This document shows, in pieces, positions 1 to 7,970 of a stretch of 13,232 bases of DNA. Under the pieces are notes generated by a model. That model was given only the letters and a program-made list of their open reading frames with translations, ran no database searches and had not been told where the DNA came from. The position numbers and the translations under genes were made by a program. Source of the DNA: Betaproteobacteria bacterium UBA2293 (GTDB lineage: Bacteria > Pseudomonadota > Gammaproteobacteria > Burkholderiales > Rhodocyclaceae). The number at the start of each line of letters is the position of its first letter. Position 1 is the first letter of the stretch. The DNA lies in contig DDWF01000190.1 of the NCBI GenBank assembly GCA_002345845.1, positions 1-13,232 on the forward strand. Reading direction: 5' to 3'.

Positions 1-781
1 GCTGCTCGTAGATCTCCTTGAGCATAAAGTGGCGATAGCCCCCCTTCTCCGCCATCGCCGGACTCCAGGTAATGGTCTTGGCGGCGCGTTCGACCGGGGT
101 GCCGTCGAGGCGGCTCATCTTCATCCCCGCTTCGCTGAAGACGACCATCTCGCCATCTTCGAGAAAGATCATCTGCCGGGTATGGGACAGAATCGCCGGG
201 ATGTCAGAAGCGACAAAGTACTCGCCATCACCGAGGCCGACGACCAGGGGGGAGCCGACCTTGGCGGCAATCAGGAGATCCGGTTCCTGCTCACAAAGGA
301 TGGCGACGGAAAAGGCGCCGCGCAGCTCGGTAAAGGCCGCCCGCACCGCGACCTCAAAAGAACCCCGGGTTTTATAGCGCTCTTCGATGAGGTGGGCGAT
401 GACCTCGGTATCGGTCTCGGAAAGGAACGTATGCCCGCATCCCTGCAGCATCCCTTTGAGTTGCAGGTAATTTTCGATGATACCGTTGTGGACGACGACG
501 ATGCCGCCGGCGTAGTGGGGATGAGCATTGGTCTCGGAAGGGCGGCCGTGCGTTGCCCAGCGGGTATGACCGATGCCGCGATTGCCGTTGGCCGGCGCGG
601 CCTGGAGAACAGCTTCGAGATTGATCAACTTCCCTTCGGCGCGGCGAATTTCGATCCTGCCGCCATTGACGAGGGTGGCAATTCCTGCCGAGTCGTAGCC
701 ACGGTATTCGAGACGACGCAAGCCGTCGATAATGATGGGGGTGGCATTCTGCTGGCCGATATAACCGACTATTCCGCACAT
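1..781 (-). CDS. glmS: Glutamine--fructose-6-phosphate aminotransferase (isomerizing), N-terminal part; cut by window edge
   Basis: GlmS makes glucosamine-6-phosphate and glutamate from fructose-6-phosphate and glutamine, the first committed step to UDP-GlcNAc for peptidoglycan and LPS. Translated on the minus strand, the protein begins [10 protein letters not shown]; the Cys after the initiator Met is the class II glutamine amidotransferase nucleophile, exposed when Met is removed. Further family motifs are [25 protein letters not shown] and the [10 protein letters not shown] segment. About 260 codons are present, covering the glutaminase domain and ending near the interdomain linker ([10 protein letters not shown]); the two SIS isomerase domains (family length about 610 residues) lie beyond base 1. 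The start is fixed by the invariant MCGI and a ribosome site AAAGGA (complement of 788-793), 6 bases upstream. It follows glmU in the classic glmUS order, 87 bases apart, so co-transcription is likely. No frameshift is seen. Confidence 0.97.
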   Translation of the reverse strand, partial: MCGIVGYIGQQNATPIIIDGLRRLEYRGYDSAGIATLVNGGRIEIRRAEGKLINLEAVLQAAPANGNRGIGHTRWATHGRPSETNAHPHYAGGIVVVHNGIIENYLQLKGMLQGCGHTFLSETDTEVIAHLIEERYKTRGSFEVAVRAAFTELRGAFSVAILCEQEPDLLIAAKVGSPLVVGLGDGEYFVASDIPAILSHTRQMIFLEDGEMVVFSEAGMKMSRLDGTPVERAAKTITWSPAMAEKGGYRHFMLKEIYEQ

Positions 782-801
782 AGAGAATCCTTTGGTGAGA
801 C

Positions 802-872
802 GTGACGGGTGACTGGTGACGCGTGACGGGTAACAACGTCGATGTTGTCACCCGTTACGCGTTACGCGTCAC
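802..872. repeat. Opposed 7-bp tandem repeats forming a long hairpin between glmU and glmS
   Basis: On the plus strand five consecutive heptamers run GTGACGG (802-808), GTGACTG (809-815), GTGACGC (816-822), GTGACGG (823-829) and GTAACAA (830-836). On the minus strand a matching set reads GTGACGC (872-866), GTAACGC (865-859), GTAACGG (858-852) and GTGACAA (851-845). The two sets face each other, so 809-837 can pair with 844-872 as a stem of nearly 30 bp with few mismatches and a loop at 838-843. The outer minus-strand unit contains the glmU TGA stop (869-871), so the structure starts at the end of glmU and stops about 20 bases before glmS. It is not followed by a T run in the direction of transcription, so it is not a standard terminator. 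A role in RNA processing, stability or attenuation between the two genes is inference. Confidence 0.85.
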
Positions 873-2236
873 TGTTTCTTCTGCTTCGCTCGCTTCTTCG
901 CCGCCCAGCCCTCGATCACCTTCTGCTCGCAGCGGGAAAGAGCGAGGGCATCGGCGGGGACATCCTTGGTGATCGTCGAACCGGCGGCGATGAGGCTGCC
1001 GCGGCCGATCGTCACCGGCGCAATAAACTGGGTATCGCTGCCGACAAAGACATCGTCGCCGATCGTCGTCTGGAATTTGTTGACCCCGTCGTAGTTGCAG
1101 GTGATGGTGCCGGCGCCAACATTGACGCGCTGGCCGATCTCGGCGTCGCCGATGTAGGCCAGGTGGTTGGCCTTGGACTGGGCGCCGATGCTGCTCTTCT
1201 TGACCTCGACGAAATTGCCGATGTGCACCTCCGGGCCGAGTTCGGTGCCGGGGCGCAGACGGGCGTAGGGACCGAGCACGCCGTCCGGACCGATGATTGC
1301 GTCCTCGAAGTGACAGAAGGCGGCGATCCGGGTGCCGGCGCCGACCTTGACGTTCTTCAGCACGCAGTAGGGACCGATGTCGACGGCATCGCCGAGGTCG
1401 ACCTTGCCTTCGAAGACGCAGCCGACGTCGATGGCGACATCACGGCCGTGAGTCAGTTCGCCGCGGATGTCGATACGTGCCGGATCGGCCAGGCGGACGC
1501 CGGCCACGAGCAGGGAATCGGCGATGTTGCGCTGATGCTGGCGCTCCAGTTCGGCCAGTTGCACCTTGCTATTGACGCCGAGCACCTCCCATTCACCCTC
1601 CGGCTGCGCCGTGCGTACCGGCAGGCCTTCGGCCACTGCCAGGGCGACGATATCGGTCAGGTAGTACTCGCCCTGGGCGTTGTCGTTCTTCAGCTTGCCC
1701 AGCCAGTCGGCGAGGCGCGCCGTCGGCATAACCATGATGCCGGTGTTGATCTCGCCGATGGTCTTTTCGGCATCGCTGGCGTCCTTCTGCTCGACGATGC
1801 GTTGCACCTGGCCGGCGGCATCGCGGACGATACGGCCGTAGCCGGATGGATCGGCAAGGTCGACGGTGAGGATGGCCAGACCGTCCTTGCCGGCCTGCAA
1901 GAGGCGCTTCAGCGTCGCCGCCGTGGTCAGCGGCACGTCGCCGTAGAGGACCAGGGTCTGCGCCGCCGGGCCGAGCTCCGGCAGGGCCTGGGCGACGGCA
2001 TGGCCGGTGCCCAGTTGCTGCGCCTGTTCGGCCCAGGCGATGTCAGGGGCGGCCAGCGTCGCCTTGACGGCGTCGCCGCCGTGGCCGTAGACGACGATCA
2101 GCTTTTCCGGGGCCAGCGTCCGGGCGGTATCGATGACATGCTGGGCCAGCGCCTTGCCGGCGACCGGATGCAGCACCTTGGGCAAATTGGAATGCATGCG
2201 CTTGCCCTGGCCGGCAGCGAGGATGACGATATTCAT
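869..2236 (-). CDS. glmU: Bifunctional UDP-GlcNAc pyrophosphorylase / glucosamine-1-phosphate acetyltransferase
   Basis: GlmU acetylates glucosamine-1-phosphate with acetyl-CoA and then couples GlcNAc-1-P to UTP, giving UDP-GlcNAc in the cytoplasm. The 455-residue length matches the family (E. coli 456). The N-terminal uridyltransferase domain shows LAAGQGKRM (residues 6-14), PKVLH (19-23), QLGTGHA (74-80) and YGDVPL with the metal-binding Asp at residue 100. The C-terminal left-handed beta-helix contains hexapeptide repeats, and the acetyltransferase signature [12 protein letters not shown] followed by [13 protein letters not shown]. The basic tail KKRAKQKKQ is typical of the family's variable end. 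The start MNIVILAAG is standard, but the bases just upstream (AAAATCCAGAACCC) hold no good Shine-Dalgarno sequence, and a short hairpin lies next to them. The stop codon sits inside the outermost heptamer of the glmU-glmS repeat array. glmS follows in the same direction. Confidence 0.98.
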   Translation of the reverse strand: MNIVILAAGQGKRMHSNLPKVLHPVAGKALAQHVIDTARTLAPEKLIVVYGHGGDAVKATLAAPDIAWAEQAQQLGTGHAVAQALPELGPAAQTLVLYGDVPLTTAATLKRLLQAGKDGLAILTVDLADPSGYGRIVRDAAGQVQRIVEQKDASDAEKTIGEINTGIMVMPTARLADWLGKLKNDNAQGEYYLTDIVALAVAEGLPVRTAQPEGEWEVLGVNSKVQLAELERQHQRNIADSLLVAGVRLADPARIDIRGELTHGRDVAIDVGCVFEGKVDLGDAVDIGPYCVLKNVKVGAGTRIAAFCHFEDAIIGPDGVLGPYARLRPGTELGPEVHIGNFVEVKKSSIGAQSKANHLAYIGDAEIGQRVNVGAGTITCNYDGVNKFQTTIGDDVFVGSDTQFIAPVTIGRGSLIAAGSTITKDVPADALALSRCEQKVIEGWAAKKRAKQKKQ

Positions 2237-2258
2237 GGGTTCTGGATTTTCAGTCTGG

Positions 2259-2277
2259 TGCCGGCGCGATGCCGGCA
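2259..2277 (-). other. Short perfect hairpin in the leader of glmU
   Basis: TGCCGGC (2259-2265) and GCCGGCA (2271-2277) are a perfect 7-bp inverted repeat with a 5-base loop. It lies in the 45-base gap between the stop of the membrane/winged-helix gene (2282) and the glmU start (2236). On the transcribed strand it is followed by ACCAGACTGAAAATCC, not a T run, so it is not a convincing intrinsic terminator. It could act on mRNA stability or on glmU translation, but this is only a structural observation. Confidence 0.5.
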
Positions 2278-2281
2278 GGAT

Positions 2282-3016
2282 TCATGCGGATTTTTTCTCT
2301 TCCTGGCCGCTCAGAATTTCGCCGAGCAGGCTCCTGCCCCGCGCCGAAACGGCCCAGTGCAGGACATTCTTGTCATTGATGCGGGTTTCGATGACGCCCA
2401 TGGACTTCATCACCGTCAGCCGCTGACTGACGAAGTCGCGGGCCTGGCCGGTGCGCTCGCAGATGGCGGCGAGGTTGCCGTAGACGAAGCTTTCCTCGGC
2501 CAGCGCGCGGAGGATCTCGACATCGTTGTAGGACAGCACTTCGCGCGGCTCCGGCTCGACCACGGCCGGCACCGCCGGCTCAACGCGCACGGCGGCGGCA
2601 GCGATTTCCTCGCGTTTCTGCTGCTTCAACTGGACGACTTCGCGCTTGACCTGATCGAGTTGGCCGAGCAGGCGCTGGGCGACGTTCTCCATCAGGCGCC
2701 GCGAGGCGACGACGTAGATCAGGCAGAAGCCGGCGAAGGCGAAGAAATCGACCGGCTTGGTGCGCGCTCCTTCGAGCAGGGTGCTGGAAATCATGTTGAG
2801 GAACAGCGGCACGGTCAGCGCGGCGACGACGCCGAGCAGTGGATACTTCAGCCAGTCCTTGCGCCCCGGCTCGCTCTGGCGGTCGGCCAGAAAATAATTG
2901 GCCGTTCCGCCAAGAATGCCGGTGACCAGCATGATGGCCAGGATCAGCAGCATGTGGATATCGACGCCTCCGGCGGGCGTGGTGACCTGGAAAGCGGTTT
3001 GCAATTCAGCCGACAT
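2282..3016 (-). CDS. Predicted membrane protein with three N-terminal helices and a C-terminal winged helix (tentatively YLATT type)
   Basis: The function is unknown. The 244-residue protein has hydrophobic segments at about residues 20-44 (with GGTANYFL), 58-78 (PLLGVVAALTVPLFL) and 90-105 (DFFAFAGFCLIYVVAS). A charged, probably coiled-coil helix follows at about 107-140 (RLLGQLDQVKREVVQLKQQK), then a Pro/Val/Glu-rich linker (141-158) and a compact region at 160-235 that looks like a winged helix-turn-helix (NDVEILRALAEE, FVSQRLTVMKSMGVIE, VLHWAVSARGR). The membrane part resembles from memory the 'YEATS-like-associating three TM' family (YLATT), linked in comparative genomics to prokaryotic YEATS proteins and suggested immune or membrane-stress systems; I could not verify this. 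No YEATS domain gene is in the window. The start has a good ribosome site (AAGGGGGAA, complement of 3022-3030) 5 bases upstream. It lies between spoVR (74-base gap) and glmU (45-base gap). Confidence 0.8.
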   Translation of the reverse strand: MSAELQTAFQVTTPAGGVDIHMLLILAIMLVTGILGGTANYFLADRQSEPGRKDWLKYPLLGVVAALTVPLFLNMISSTLLEGARTKPVDFFAFAGFCLIYVVASRRLMENVAQRLLGQLDQVKREVVQLKQQKREEIAAAAVRVEPAVPAVVEPEPREVLSYNDVEILRALAEESFVYGNLAAICERTGQARDFVSQRLTVMKSMGVIETRINDKNVLHWAVSARGRSLLGEILSGQEEKKSA

Positions 3017-3077
3017 ATGAGTTCCCCCTTGTGCCCGCCATTCTCACACGATTGCCGCGGGCTGTCGAAGCGGGAAC

Positions 3078-3099
3078 GCCGGCTGGCGGATCAGCCGGC
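3078..3099 (-). other. Hairpin straddling the spoVR stop codon
   Basis: GCCGGCTG (3078-3085) and CAGCCGGC (3092-3099) form a perfect 8-bp inverted repeat with a 6-base loop. The spoVR TGA stop (3091-3093) lies in the loop/stem boundary. In the direction of transcription the hairpin is followed by GTTCCCGC, with no T run, so it is at best a weak or Rho-assisted end for the yeaG-yeaH-spoVR transcript, or a 3'-end stabilising element. Confidence 0.45.
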
Positions 3100-4617
3100 C
3101 GAATGCTTGCGGCGCTCCGTCTTGCGCTCGGCGAGCAAGGTCCATTCGCCGTCCTGTCGCTGATGTTCGAGGCGGACATTGAAACCCCACAGGCTGGCCA
3201 TGTGCTCGAGCACCGTCAGGCTGGCCGGGGACAACGGCCGGCGCTGATGGGCGAAGTGGCGCAGGGTCAGCGAGCGATCACCGCGCAGGTCCACGTTCCA
3301 CACCTGAATGTTGGGGTCGCTGCTGCCCAGGTTGTACTGCTCGGCCAGGTTGCGACGCAGCGCCCGGTAACCCGGCTCATCATGGATGGCATCAACCTTC
3401 AGCTTGGCCTGGCGGTCGTCGTCGAGGACCGAGAACAGCCGGAATTCACGCATCAGCCGCGGCGACAGGTACTGGGCGATGAAGCTTTCATCCTTGAAAT
3501 TGCGCATGGCGAAGTCGAAGGTCTCACGCCAGTCGGCGCCAGCGATGTCGGGGAACCACTCGCGGTCCTCGGCATCCGGCCGCTCGCAGATGCGGCGAAT
3601 GTCCTGCCACATGGCGAAGCCGAGGGCGTAGGGATTGATGCCGGAATACCACTTGCTGGAGTACGGCGGCTGGTAGACGACATTGGTGTGCGACTGCAGG
3701 AATTCGAGCATGAAGCCGTCGTCGACCCTGCCTTCGTCGTACAGCGTGTTGAGCAATGTGTAGTGCCAGAAACAGGCCCAGCCCTCGTTCATCACCTGGG
3801 TCTGCCGCTGCGGGTAGAAATACTGGCCGATCTTGCGCGTGATGCGGACGATCTCGCGCTGCCAGGGTTCGAGCAGCGGCGCATTTTTCTCGACGAAATA
3901 CAGCAGGTTTTCTTCCGGCTCTTCGGGGAAGCGCTTTTCCTCGGCTTCGGCGAACGGTGCATCGTGGCGCGGCAGGGTTCGCCACAGGTCGTTGACCTGT
4001 GCCTGCAGGTAGGCCTCGCGTTCGCGCTGGCGGGTCTTTTCCTTTTCCAGCGACAGCGGTGGCGAACGCTTGTAGCGATCGACGCCGAGATTGGACAGGG
4101 CGTGACAGGCGTCGATCAGCTGTTCGACGGCATCGACGCCGTGCCGTTCCTCGCATTCGGCGATGTAGTTCCGGGCGAAGACCAGGTAGTCGACGATGGC
4201 ATCGGCGCTGGTCCACTGCTTGAACATGTGGTTGCCCTTGAAGAAGGAGTTGTGTCCATAGGCGGCATGGGCGATGACCAGGGCCTGCATGGTCAGCGTG
4301 TTTTCCTCCATCAGGTAGGCAATGCACGGGTCGGAATTGATGACGATCTCGTAGGCCAGGCCCATCTGGCCACGTTTGTAGCGGTTCTCGGTTTCCAGGA
4401 AGTGTTTGCCGAAGGACCAGTGGTGGTAATAGACCGGCATGCCAATGGCGGCATAGGCATCCATCATCTGCTCGGCGGTGATGACCTCCAGTTGGTGACG
4501 GTAGCAATCGAGTCCGTACTGCTTGGCGACACGGCCAATTTCGTCGTCGTAACGGGCGATGGCTTCGAGCGTCCAGTCGGAACCTTCGGCGATCAGGCGG
4601 GATTTCTTCTTGCTCAT
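3091..4617 (-). CDS. spoVR: SpoVR family protein (YcgB-like)
   Basis: The protein belongs to the SpoVR/YcgB family, named for a Bacillus spore-cortex gene but common in non-sporulating proteobacteria next to yeaG and yeaH; its biochemical activity is not established. The 508-residue length agrees with E. coli YcgB (about 510). Family blocks include the N-terminal DWTLEAI, PVYYHHWSFGKHF (residues 61-73), YEIVINSDPCIAYLMEENT (89-107), HAAYGHNSFFKGNHMF (117-132) and, further on, EGWACFWHYTLLNTLYDEG. The many conserved His, Glu and Tyr residues are family features. The reading frame stays open for 39 more codons upstream, but those lie inside yeaH in another frame. MSKKKSRL is the family-like start, and its ATG overlaps the yeaH TGA as ATGA (4614-4617), with GGAAGC (complement of 4625-4630) as a modest ribosome site. 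Translational coupling to yeaH is therefore likely. Confidence 0.95.
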   Translation of the reverse strand: MSKKKSRLIAEGSDWTLEAIARYDDEIGRVAKQYGLDCYRHQLEVITAEQMMDAYAAIGMPVYYHHWSFGKHFLETENRYKRGQMGLAYEIVINSDPCIAYLMEENTLTMQALVIAHAAYGHNSFFKGNHMFKQWTSADAIVDYLVFARNYIAECEERHGVDAVEQLIDACHALSNLGVDRYKRSPPLSLEKEKTRQREREAYLQAQVNDLWRTLPRHDAPFAEAEEKRFPEEPEENLLYFVEKNAPLLEPWQREIVRITRKIGQYFYPQRQTQVMNEGWACFWHYTLLNTLYDEGRVDDGFMLEFLQSHTNVVYQPPYSSKWYSGINPYALGFAMWQDIRRICERPDAEDREWFPDIAGADWRETFDFAMRNFKDESFIAQYLSPRLMREFRLFSVLDDDRQAKLKVDAIHDEPGYRALRRNLAEQYNLGSSDPNIQVWNVDLRGDRSLTLRHFAHQRRPLSPASLTVLEHMASLWGFNVRLEHQRQDGEWTLLAERKTERRKHSAG

Positions 4618-5885
4618 ACCAGACGCTTCCGGAACAGTTCGCGGAACACCGGGTAGATGTCGCTGACCTCGGCGATGTGCTGCATGGCAAAAACCCCGGC
4701 ATGGCTGGCGGTCAGCCGCTCGTACTCGTGCCACAGGTTCTGCGGCTCGCCGTCGGTGATCTCGATGTAGGCGTAGTACTGCACCAGCGGCAGGATCGAA
4801 TCGGCCAGCAGTTCACGGCACTGCGGCGAATCGTCGTTCCAGTTGTCGCCATCGGATGCCTGGGCGCAGTAGATGTTCCAGAGGCTGCTGGCGTAGCGCG
4901 CACTGATCACCTGGTGCATCAGCTTCAGGGCGCTGGAGACGATGGTGCCGCCGGTCTCGCGCGAGTGGAAGAAATCGTCCTCGTCGACTTCCTCGGCCAC
5001 GGTGTGGTGACGGATGAAAACCACTTCGATGTGCTCGTAATTGCGGTTGAGAAACAGGTAGAGCAGCATGAAGAAGCGCTTGGCCATCTGCTTGCGGTTC
5101 TCGTCCATCGAGCCGGAAACGTCCATCACGCAGAACATCACCGCCTGCGTGGACGGCTCGGGAATGCGGATGCGGTTGCTGTAGCGCAGGTCGAACGGGT
5201 CGATGAAGGGAATCGCCTCGTGCCTTGCCTTGAGGACAGCGATCTCGCGCTGCAGGCGCTCGACCTCGGCGGCATCGGCCGGCATCTCGTCGAGTGCCCC
5301 TTCCAGATCGGCCTGCAGGGCGCGCAAGCGGGTGGCATAGGGGCCGCCGACGGCCACCCGGCGCCCGGCGGCACCGCGCATGGTGCGCACCAGGTTGATG
5401 TTGGTCGGCACGCCGCTCTGCGTGTAGCCGGCGCGCACCCGCTTGTACTCGTCGATACGGGCCAGCTGGCGCTTGACCAGGTTGGGCAGGGCCAGTTCGT
5501 CGAAGAAGATGTCGAGAAATTCATCGCGGGTCAGGGTAAAGACGAAATCGTCCAGTCCCTCGCCGTCCGGGCTGGCCTGACCGCTGCCCTGGCCCTGGTT
5601 GCCCGACGGCGGACGGTCCATCTGGTCGCCGCTCTGGAAGCGGTCATTGCCCGGATGCACCGATTCACGCACGCCGCCTTTACCGTGACGGAATTGCGGC
5701 TCGCTGATGTCCTGGCCGGGAATGCCGATCTTCTCGCCGCTTTCCAGGTCGCGAATACCGCGCTTGGCGATGGCGTCGGCCACCGCCTTGCGAATCTGCC
5801 CCTTGAAGCGGCGGATGAAACGGCTGCGGTTGACCGAACTCTTGTTCCTGCTGTCCTGCCGCCGGTCGACGATGCGTACCGTCAT
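4614..5885 (-). CDS. yeaH: YeaH family protein (DUF444, von Willebrand A-like)
   Basis: YeaH/YhbH (DUF444) proteins are partners of the YeaG/PrkA kinase in stationary-phase and stress physiology; the molecular role is unknown. The 423 residues match E. coli YeaH (about 427). Visible parts are the basic N-terminus RIVDRRQDSRNKSSVNRSRF, a Gly/Ser/Pro-rich linker at about 83-110 (GNQGQGSGQASPDGEG), the LTRDEFLDIFFDELALPNL block (118-136), a helical region (185-222, probably coiled coil), and a von Willebrand A-like domain with an intact metal-site motif DVSGSM (255-260), followed by RETGGTIVSSAL (309-320) and ASDGDNW (343-349). The start MTVRIVDRRQ is standard and has AGGGAGG (complement of 5890-5896) 4 bases upstream. 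It sits 56 bases after yeaG and overlaps spoVR by 4 bases, so the three genes are almost certainly one transcript. Confidence 0.96.
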   Translation of the reverse strand: MTVRIVDRRQDSRNKSSVNRSRFIRRFKGQIRKAVADAIAKRGIRDLESGEKIGIPGQDISEPQFRHGKGGVRESVHPGNDRFQSGDQMDRPPSGNQGQGSGQASPDGEGLDDFVFTLTRDEFLDIFFDELALPNLVKRQLARIDEYKRVRAGYTQSGVPTNINLVRTMRGAAGRRVAVGGPYATRLRALQADLEGALDEMPADAAEVERLQREIAVLKARHEAIPFIDPFDLRYSNRIRIPEPSTQAVMFCVMDVSGSMDENRKQMAKRFFMLLYLFLNRNYEHIEVVFIRHHTVAEEVDEDDFFHSRETGGTIVSSALKLMHQVISARYASSLWNIYCAQASDGDNWNDDSPQCRELLADSILPLVQYYAYIEITDGEPQNLWHEYERLTASHAGVFAMQHIAEVSDIYPVFRELFRKRLV

Positions 5886-5941
5886 GTGGCCTCCCTGTTC
5901 AGGATCGAGGTTCGCGTGATCCGCGCGCCCCTAGCCTGCGC

Positions 5942-7864
5942 TCAAGAACTCTTCCTGACCCGCAAATACCATTCGCAGAGCAAGCGTACCTGTTTCTCCG
6001 TGTAGCCCTTGGTGATCATGCGTTCGACAAAGTCCTGATGCTTCTTCTGTTCGTCGGCGCTGGCCTTGGTGTTGAAGGAAATCACCGGCAGCAACTCTTC
6101 AGTGTTGGAGAACATCTTCTTCTCGATCACCGCCCGCAGCTTCTCGTAGGAGGTCCACGCCGGGTTCTTGCCGTCGTGCTTGGCGCGGGCGCGCAGCACG
6201 AAATTGACCACCTCGTTGCGGAAGTCCTTCGGGTTGCTGATGCCGGCCGGTTTCTCGATTTTCTCCAGCTCGTCGTTCAAGGCGCCGCGGTCGAGCATCT
6301 CGCCGGTGTTCGGGTCGCGGAATTCCTGATCCTGGATCCAGAAATCGGCGTAGGTGACATAGCGGTCGAAGATGTTCTGGCCGTATTCCGAGTAGCTTTC
6401 CAGGTAGGCGGTCTGGATTTCCTTGCCGATGAACTCGGCGTAGCGCGGGCTGAGGAATTCCTTGAGGAAGCGCATGTAGCGGTCTTCGACTTCCGGCGGG
6501 AACTGCTCCTGCTCGATCTGCTGTTCCAGCACATACATCAGATGCACCGGATTGGCCGCCACCTCGCGGTGGTCGAAGTTGAACACCTTGGACAGGATCT
6601 TGAAGGCGAAGCGCGTCGACAACCCGTTCATGCCCTCGTCGACACCGGCGAAGTCGCGGTACTCCTGGTAGCTCTTGGCCTTGGGGTCGGTGTCCTTGAG
6701 ATTCTCGCCGTCGTACACCCGCATCTTGCTGTAGATGCTGGAGTTTTCCGGCTCTTTCAGCCGCGACAGCGTCGAGAACTGGGCCATCATGCGCAGCGTA
6801 TCCGGCGCACAGGGGGCCTGAGACAGCGACGAGTTGGCCATCAGCTTCTCGTAGATGTGCATTTCGTCGGTGACGCGCAGGCAGTACGGCACCTTGACGA
6901 TGTAGATGCGGTCGAGGAAGGCCTCGTTGTTGCGGTTGTTCTTGAAGGTCAGCCATTCGGCCTCGTTGGAATGGGCGAGCACCATGCCGTCGAAGGGGAT
7001 GGCGCCGAAACCTTCGGTGCCCTTGTAGTTCTGCTCCTGGGTCGCCGTCAGCAAGGGGTGCAGCACCTTGATCGGCGCCTTGAACATCTCGACGAATTCG
7101 AGCACGCCGCGGTTGGCCAGGCACAGGCCGCCGGAATAGGAATAGGCGTCCGGGTCGTTCTGCGAATAGGTTTCCAGCTTGCGGATGTCGATCTTGCCGA
7201 CCAGCGACGAGATGTCCTGGTTGTTCTCGTCGCCCGGTTCGGTCTTCGACACGGCGATCTGCGACAGCACCGACGGGTGCAGCTTGACCACCCGGAAGCG
7301 GGCGATATCGCCACCGAATTCCTGCAGGCGCTTGACCGCCCACGGACTCATGATGGTGCCGAGATAGCGGCGCGGAATGCCGTAGTCCTCCTCGAGGATC
7401 GGCCCGTCTTCCAGAACGTTGAACAGGCCGAGCGGCGATTCATGTACCGGCGAGCCCTTGATCGCATAGAAGGGGACTTTCTCGATCAGGTATTTCAGGC
7501 GTTCGGCCAGCGATGACTTGCCGCCGCCGACCGGGCCGAGCAGATAGAGAATCTGCTTCTTCTCTTCCAGCCCCTGCGCCGCGTGGCGGAAGTAGGAGAC
7601 GATGTGCTCGATCACCTCCTCCATGCCGTAGAACTCGCGGAAGGCTGGGTAGAGCCGCAACATCTTGTTGGCGAAGATGCGCGACAGGCGCGGATCGCTG
7701 CGCGTATCGACCAGTTCCGGTTCGCCGATGGCCAGCAGCATGCGTTCGGCGACGCTGGCGTAGGCCGTCTTGTCGGTCTTGCAGAGTTCCAGATATTCCT
7801 GGACTGACAATTCCTCTTCCTGGAGCGCTTCGTAGCGGCTCTGGTAGCGGGCGAAAATCGACAT
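5942..7864 (-). CDS. yeaG: PrkA family serine protein kinase
   Basis: This is a PrkA/YeaG-type protein with an N-terminal AAA+ ATPase-like domain and a C-terminal PrkA domain described as a Ser/Thr kinase. The 640-residue length matches E. coli YeaG (644). A clear Walker A loop GPVGGGKSS lies at residues 110-118, followed by family blocks such as KGSPVHESPLGLF (136-148), MSPWAVKRLQEFGGD (172-186), LCLANRGVLEFVEMFKAP (247-264), FDGMVLAHSNEAEW (291-304) and FLDRIYIVKVPYCLR (316-330). The start is backed by a near-perfect ribosome site AAGGAGG (complement of 7870-7876) 5 bases from the ATG. In E. coli, yeaGH depends on RpoS and on nitrogen-starvation control through NtrC; no such promoter could be identified with confidence in the 81-base gap before this gene. 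That short gap leaves read-through from the arginase-OAT gene possible. It is first in the yeaG-yeaH-spoVR order. Confidence 0.97.
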   Translation of the reverse strand: MSIFARYQSRYEALQEEELSVQEYLELCKTDKTAYASVAERMLLAIGEPELVDTRSDPRLSRIFANKMLRLYPAFREFYGMEEVIEHIVSYFRHAAQGLEEKKQILYLLGPVGGGKSSLAERLKYLIEKVPFYAIKGSPVHESPLGLFNVLEDGPILEEDYGIPRRYLGTIMSPWAVKRLQEFGGDIARFRVVKLHPSVLSQIAVSKTEPGDENNQDISSLVGKIDIRKLETYSQNDPDAYSYSGGLCLANRGVLEFVEMFKAPIKVLHPLLTATQEQNYKGTEGFGAIPFDGMVLAHSNEAEWLTFKNNRNNEAFLDRIYIVKVPYCLRVTDEMHIYEKLMANSSLSQAPCAPDTLRMMAQFSTLSRLKEPENSSIYSKMRVYDGENLKDTDPKAKSYQEYRDFAGVDEGMNGLSTRFAFKILSKVFNFDHREVAANPVHLMYVLEQQIEQEQFPPEVEDRYMRFLKEFLSPRYAEFIGKEIQTAYLESYSEYGQNIFDRYVTYADFWIQDQEFRDPNTGEMLDRGALNDELEKIEKPAGISNPKDFRNEVVNFVLRARAKHDGKNPAWTSYEKLRAVIEKKMFSNTEELLPVISFNTKASADEQKKHQDFVERMITKGYTEKQVRLLCEWYLRVRKSS

Positions 7865-7929
7865 GGCTGCCTCCTTGAATTGACTCCGACTACTCGGCGG
7901 TACTCCCTTTTCTTTCCCGGCGACTCACT

Positions 7930-7970
7930 CGGCCGCCTGTCTGCTTCAGGCCACCAGACGCGGGCGGCCG
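7930..7970 (-). other. Two-part inverted repeat across the arginase-OAT stop codon
   Basis: CGGCCGCC (7930-7937) pairs with GGCGGCCG (7963-7970), and inside it GTCTG (7939-7943) pairs with CAGAC (7955-7959), leaving an 11-base loop that contains the TGA stop (7946-7948). After the hairpin the transcribed strand reads AGTGAGTCGCCGGGAAAAG, which is A-rich rather than T-rich, so this is not an intrinsic terminator. It may mark or protect the 3' end of the arginase-OAT message, or be a by-product of GC-rich coding sequence. Confidence 0.4.

Noticed and set aside
782..868. glmS ribozyme/riboswitch upstream of glmS
   Set aside because: The gap is short and filled with heptamer repeats, and the ribozyme is known mainly from Gram-positive bacteria. 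No matching core is seen.
802..872. CRISPR array or standard terminator
   Set aside because: The units are 7 bp with no spacers and there is no T run after the stem, so neither fits.
842..3163. A 773-codon open frame on the plus strand, opposite glmU and the membrane protein gene
   Set aside because: It runs antisense to two well-supported genes and its translation is rich in Ala, Gly, Asp and Arg with no family motif. It is the expected by-product of strong GC codon bias. The same holds for long plus-strand frames at 3031-4656, 4677-6005, 6038-7516, 9092-10138 and 10280-11722.
4618..4734. Upstream ATG at 4734 as start of spoVR
   Set aside because: It would overlap yeaH by about 120 bases in another frame with non-family residues; the ATGA-coupled start at 4617 fits family length and sequence.
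7865..7945. Intrinsic terminator between the arginase-OAT gene and yeaG
   Set aside because: The hairpin there is followed by an A-rich, not T-rich, stretch on the transcribed strand.
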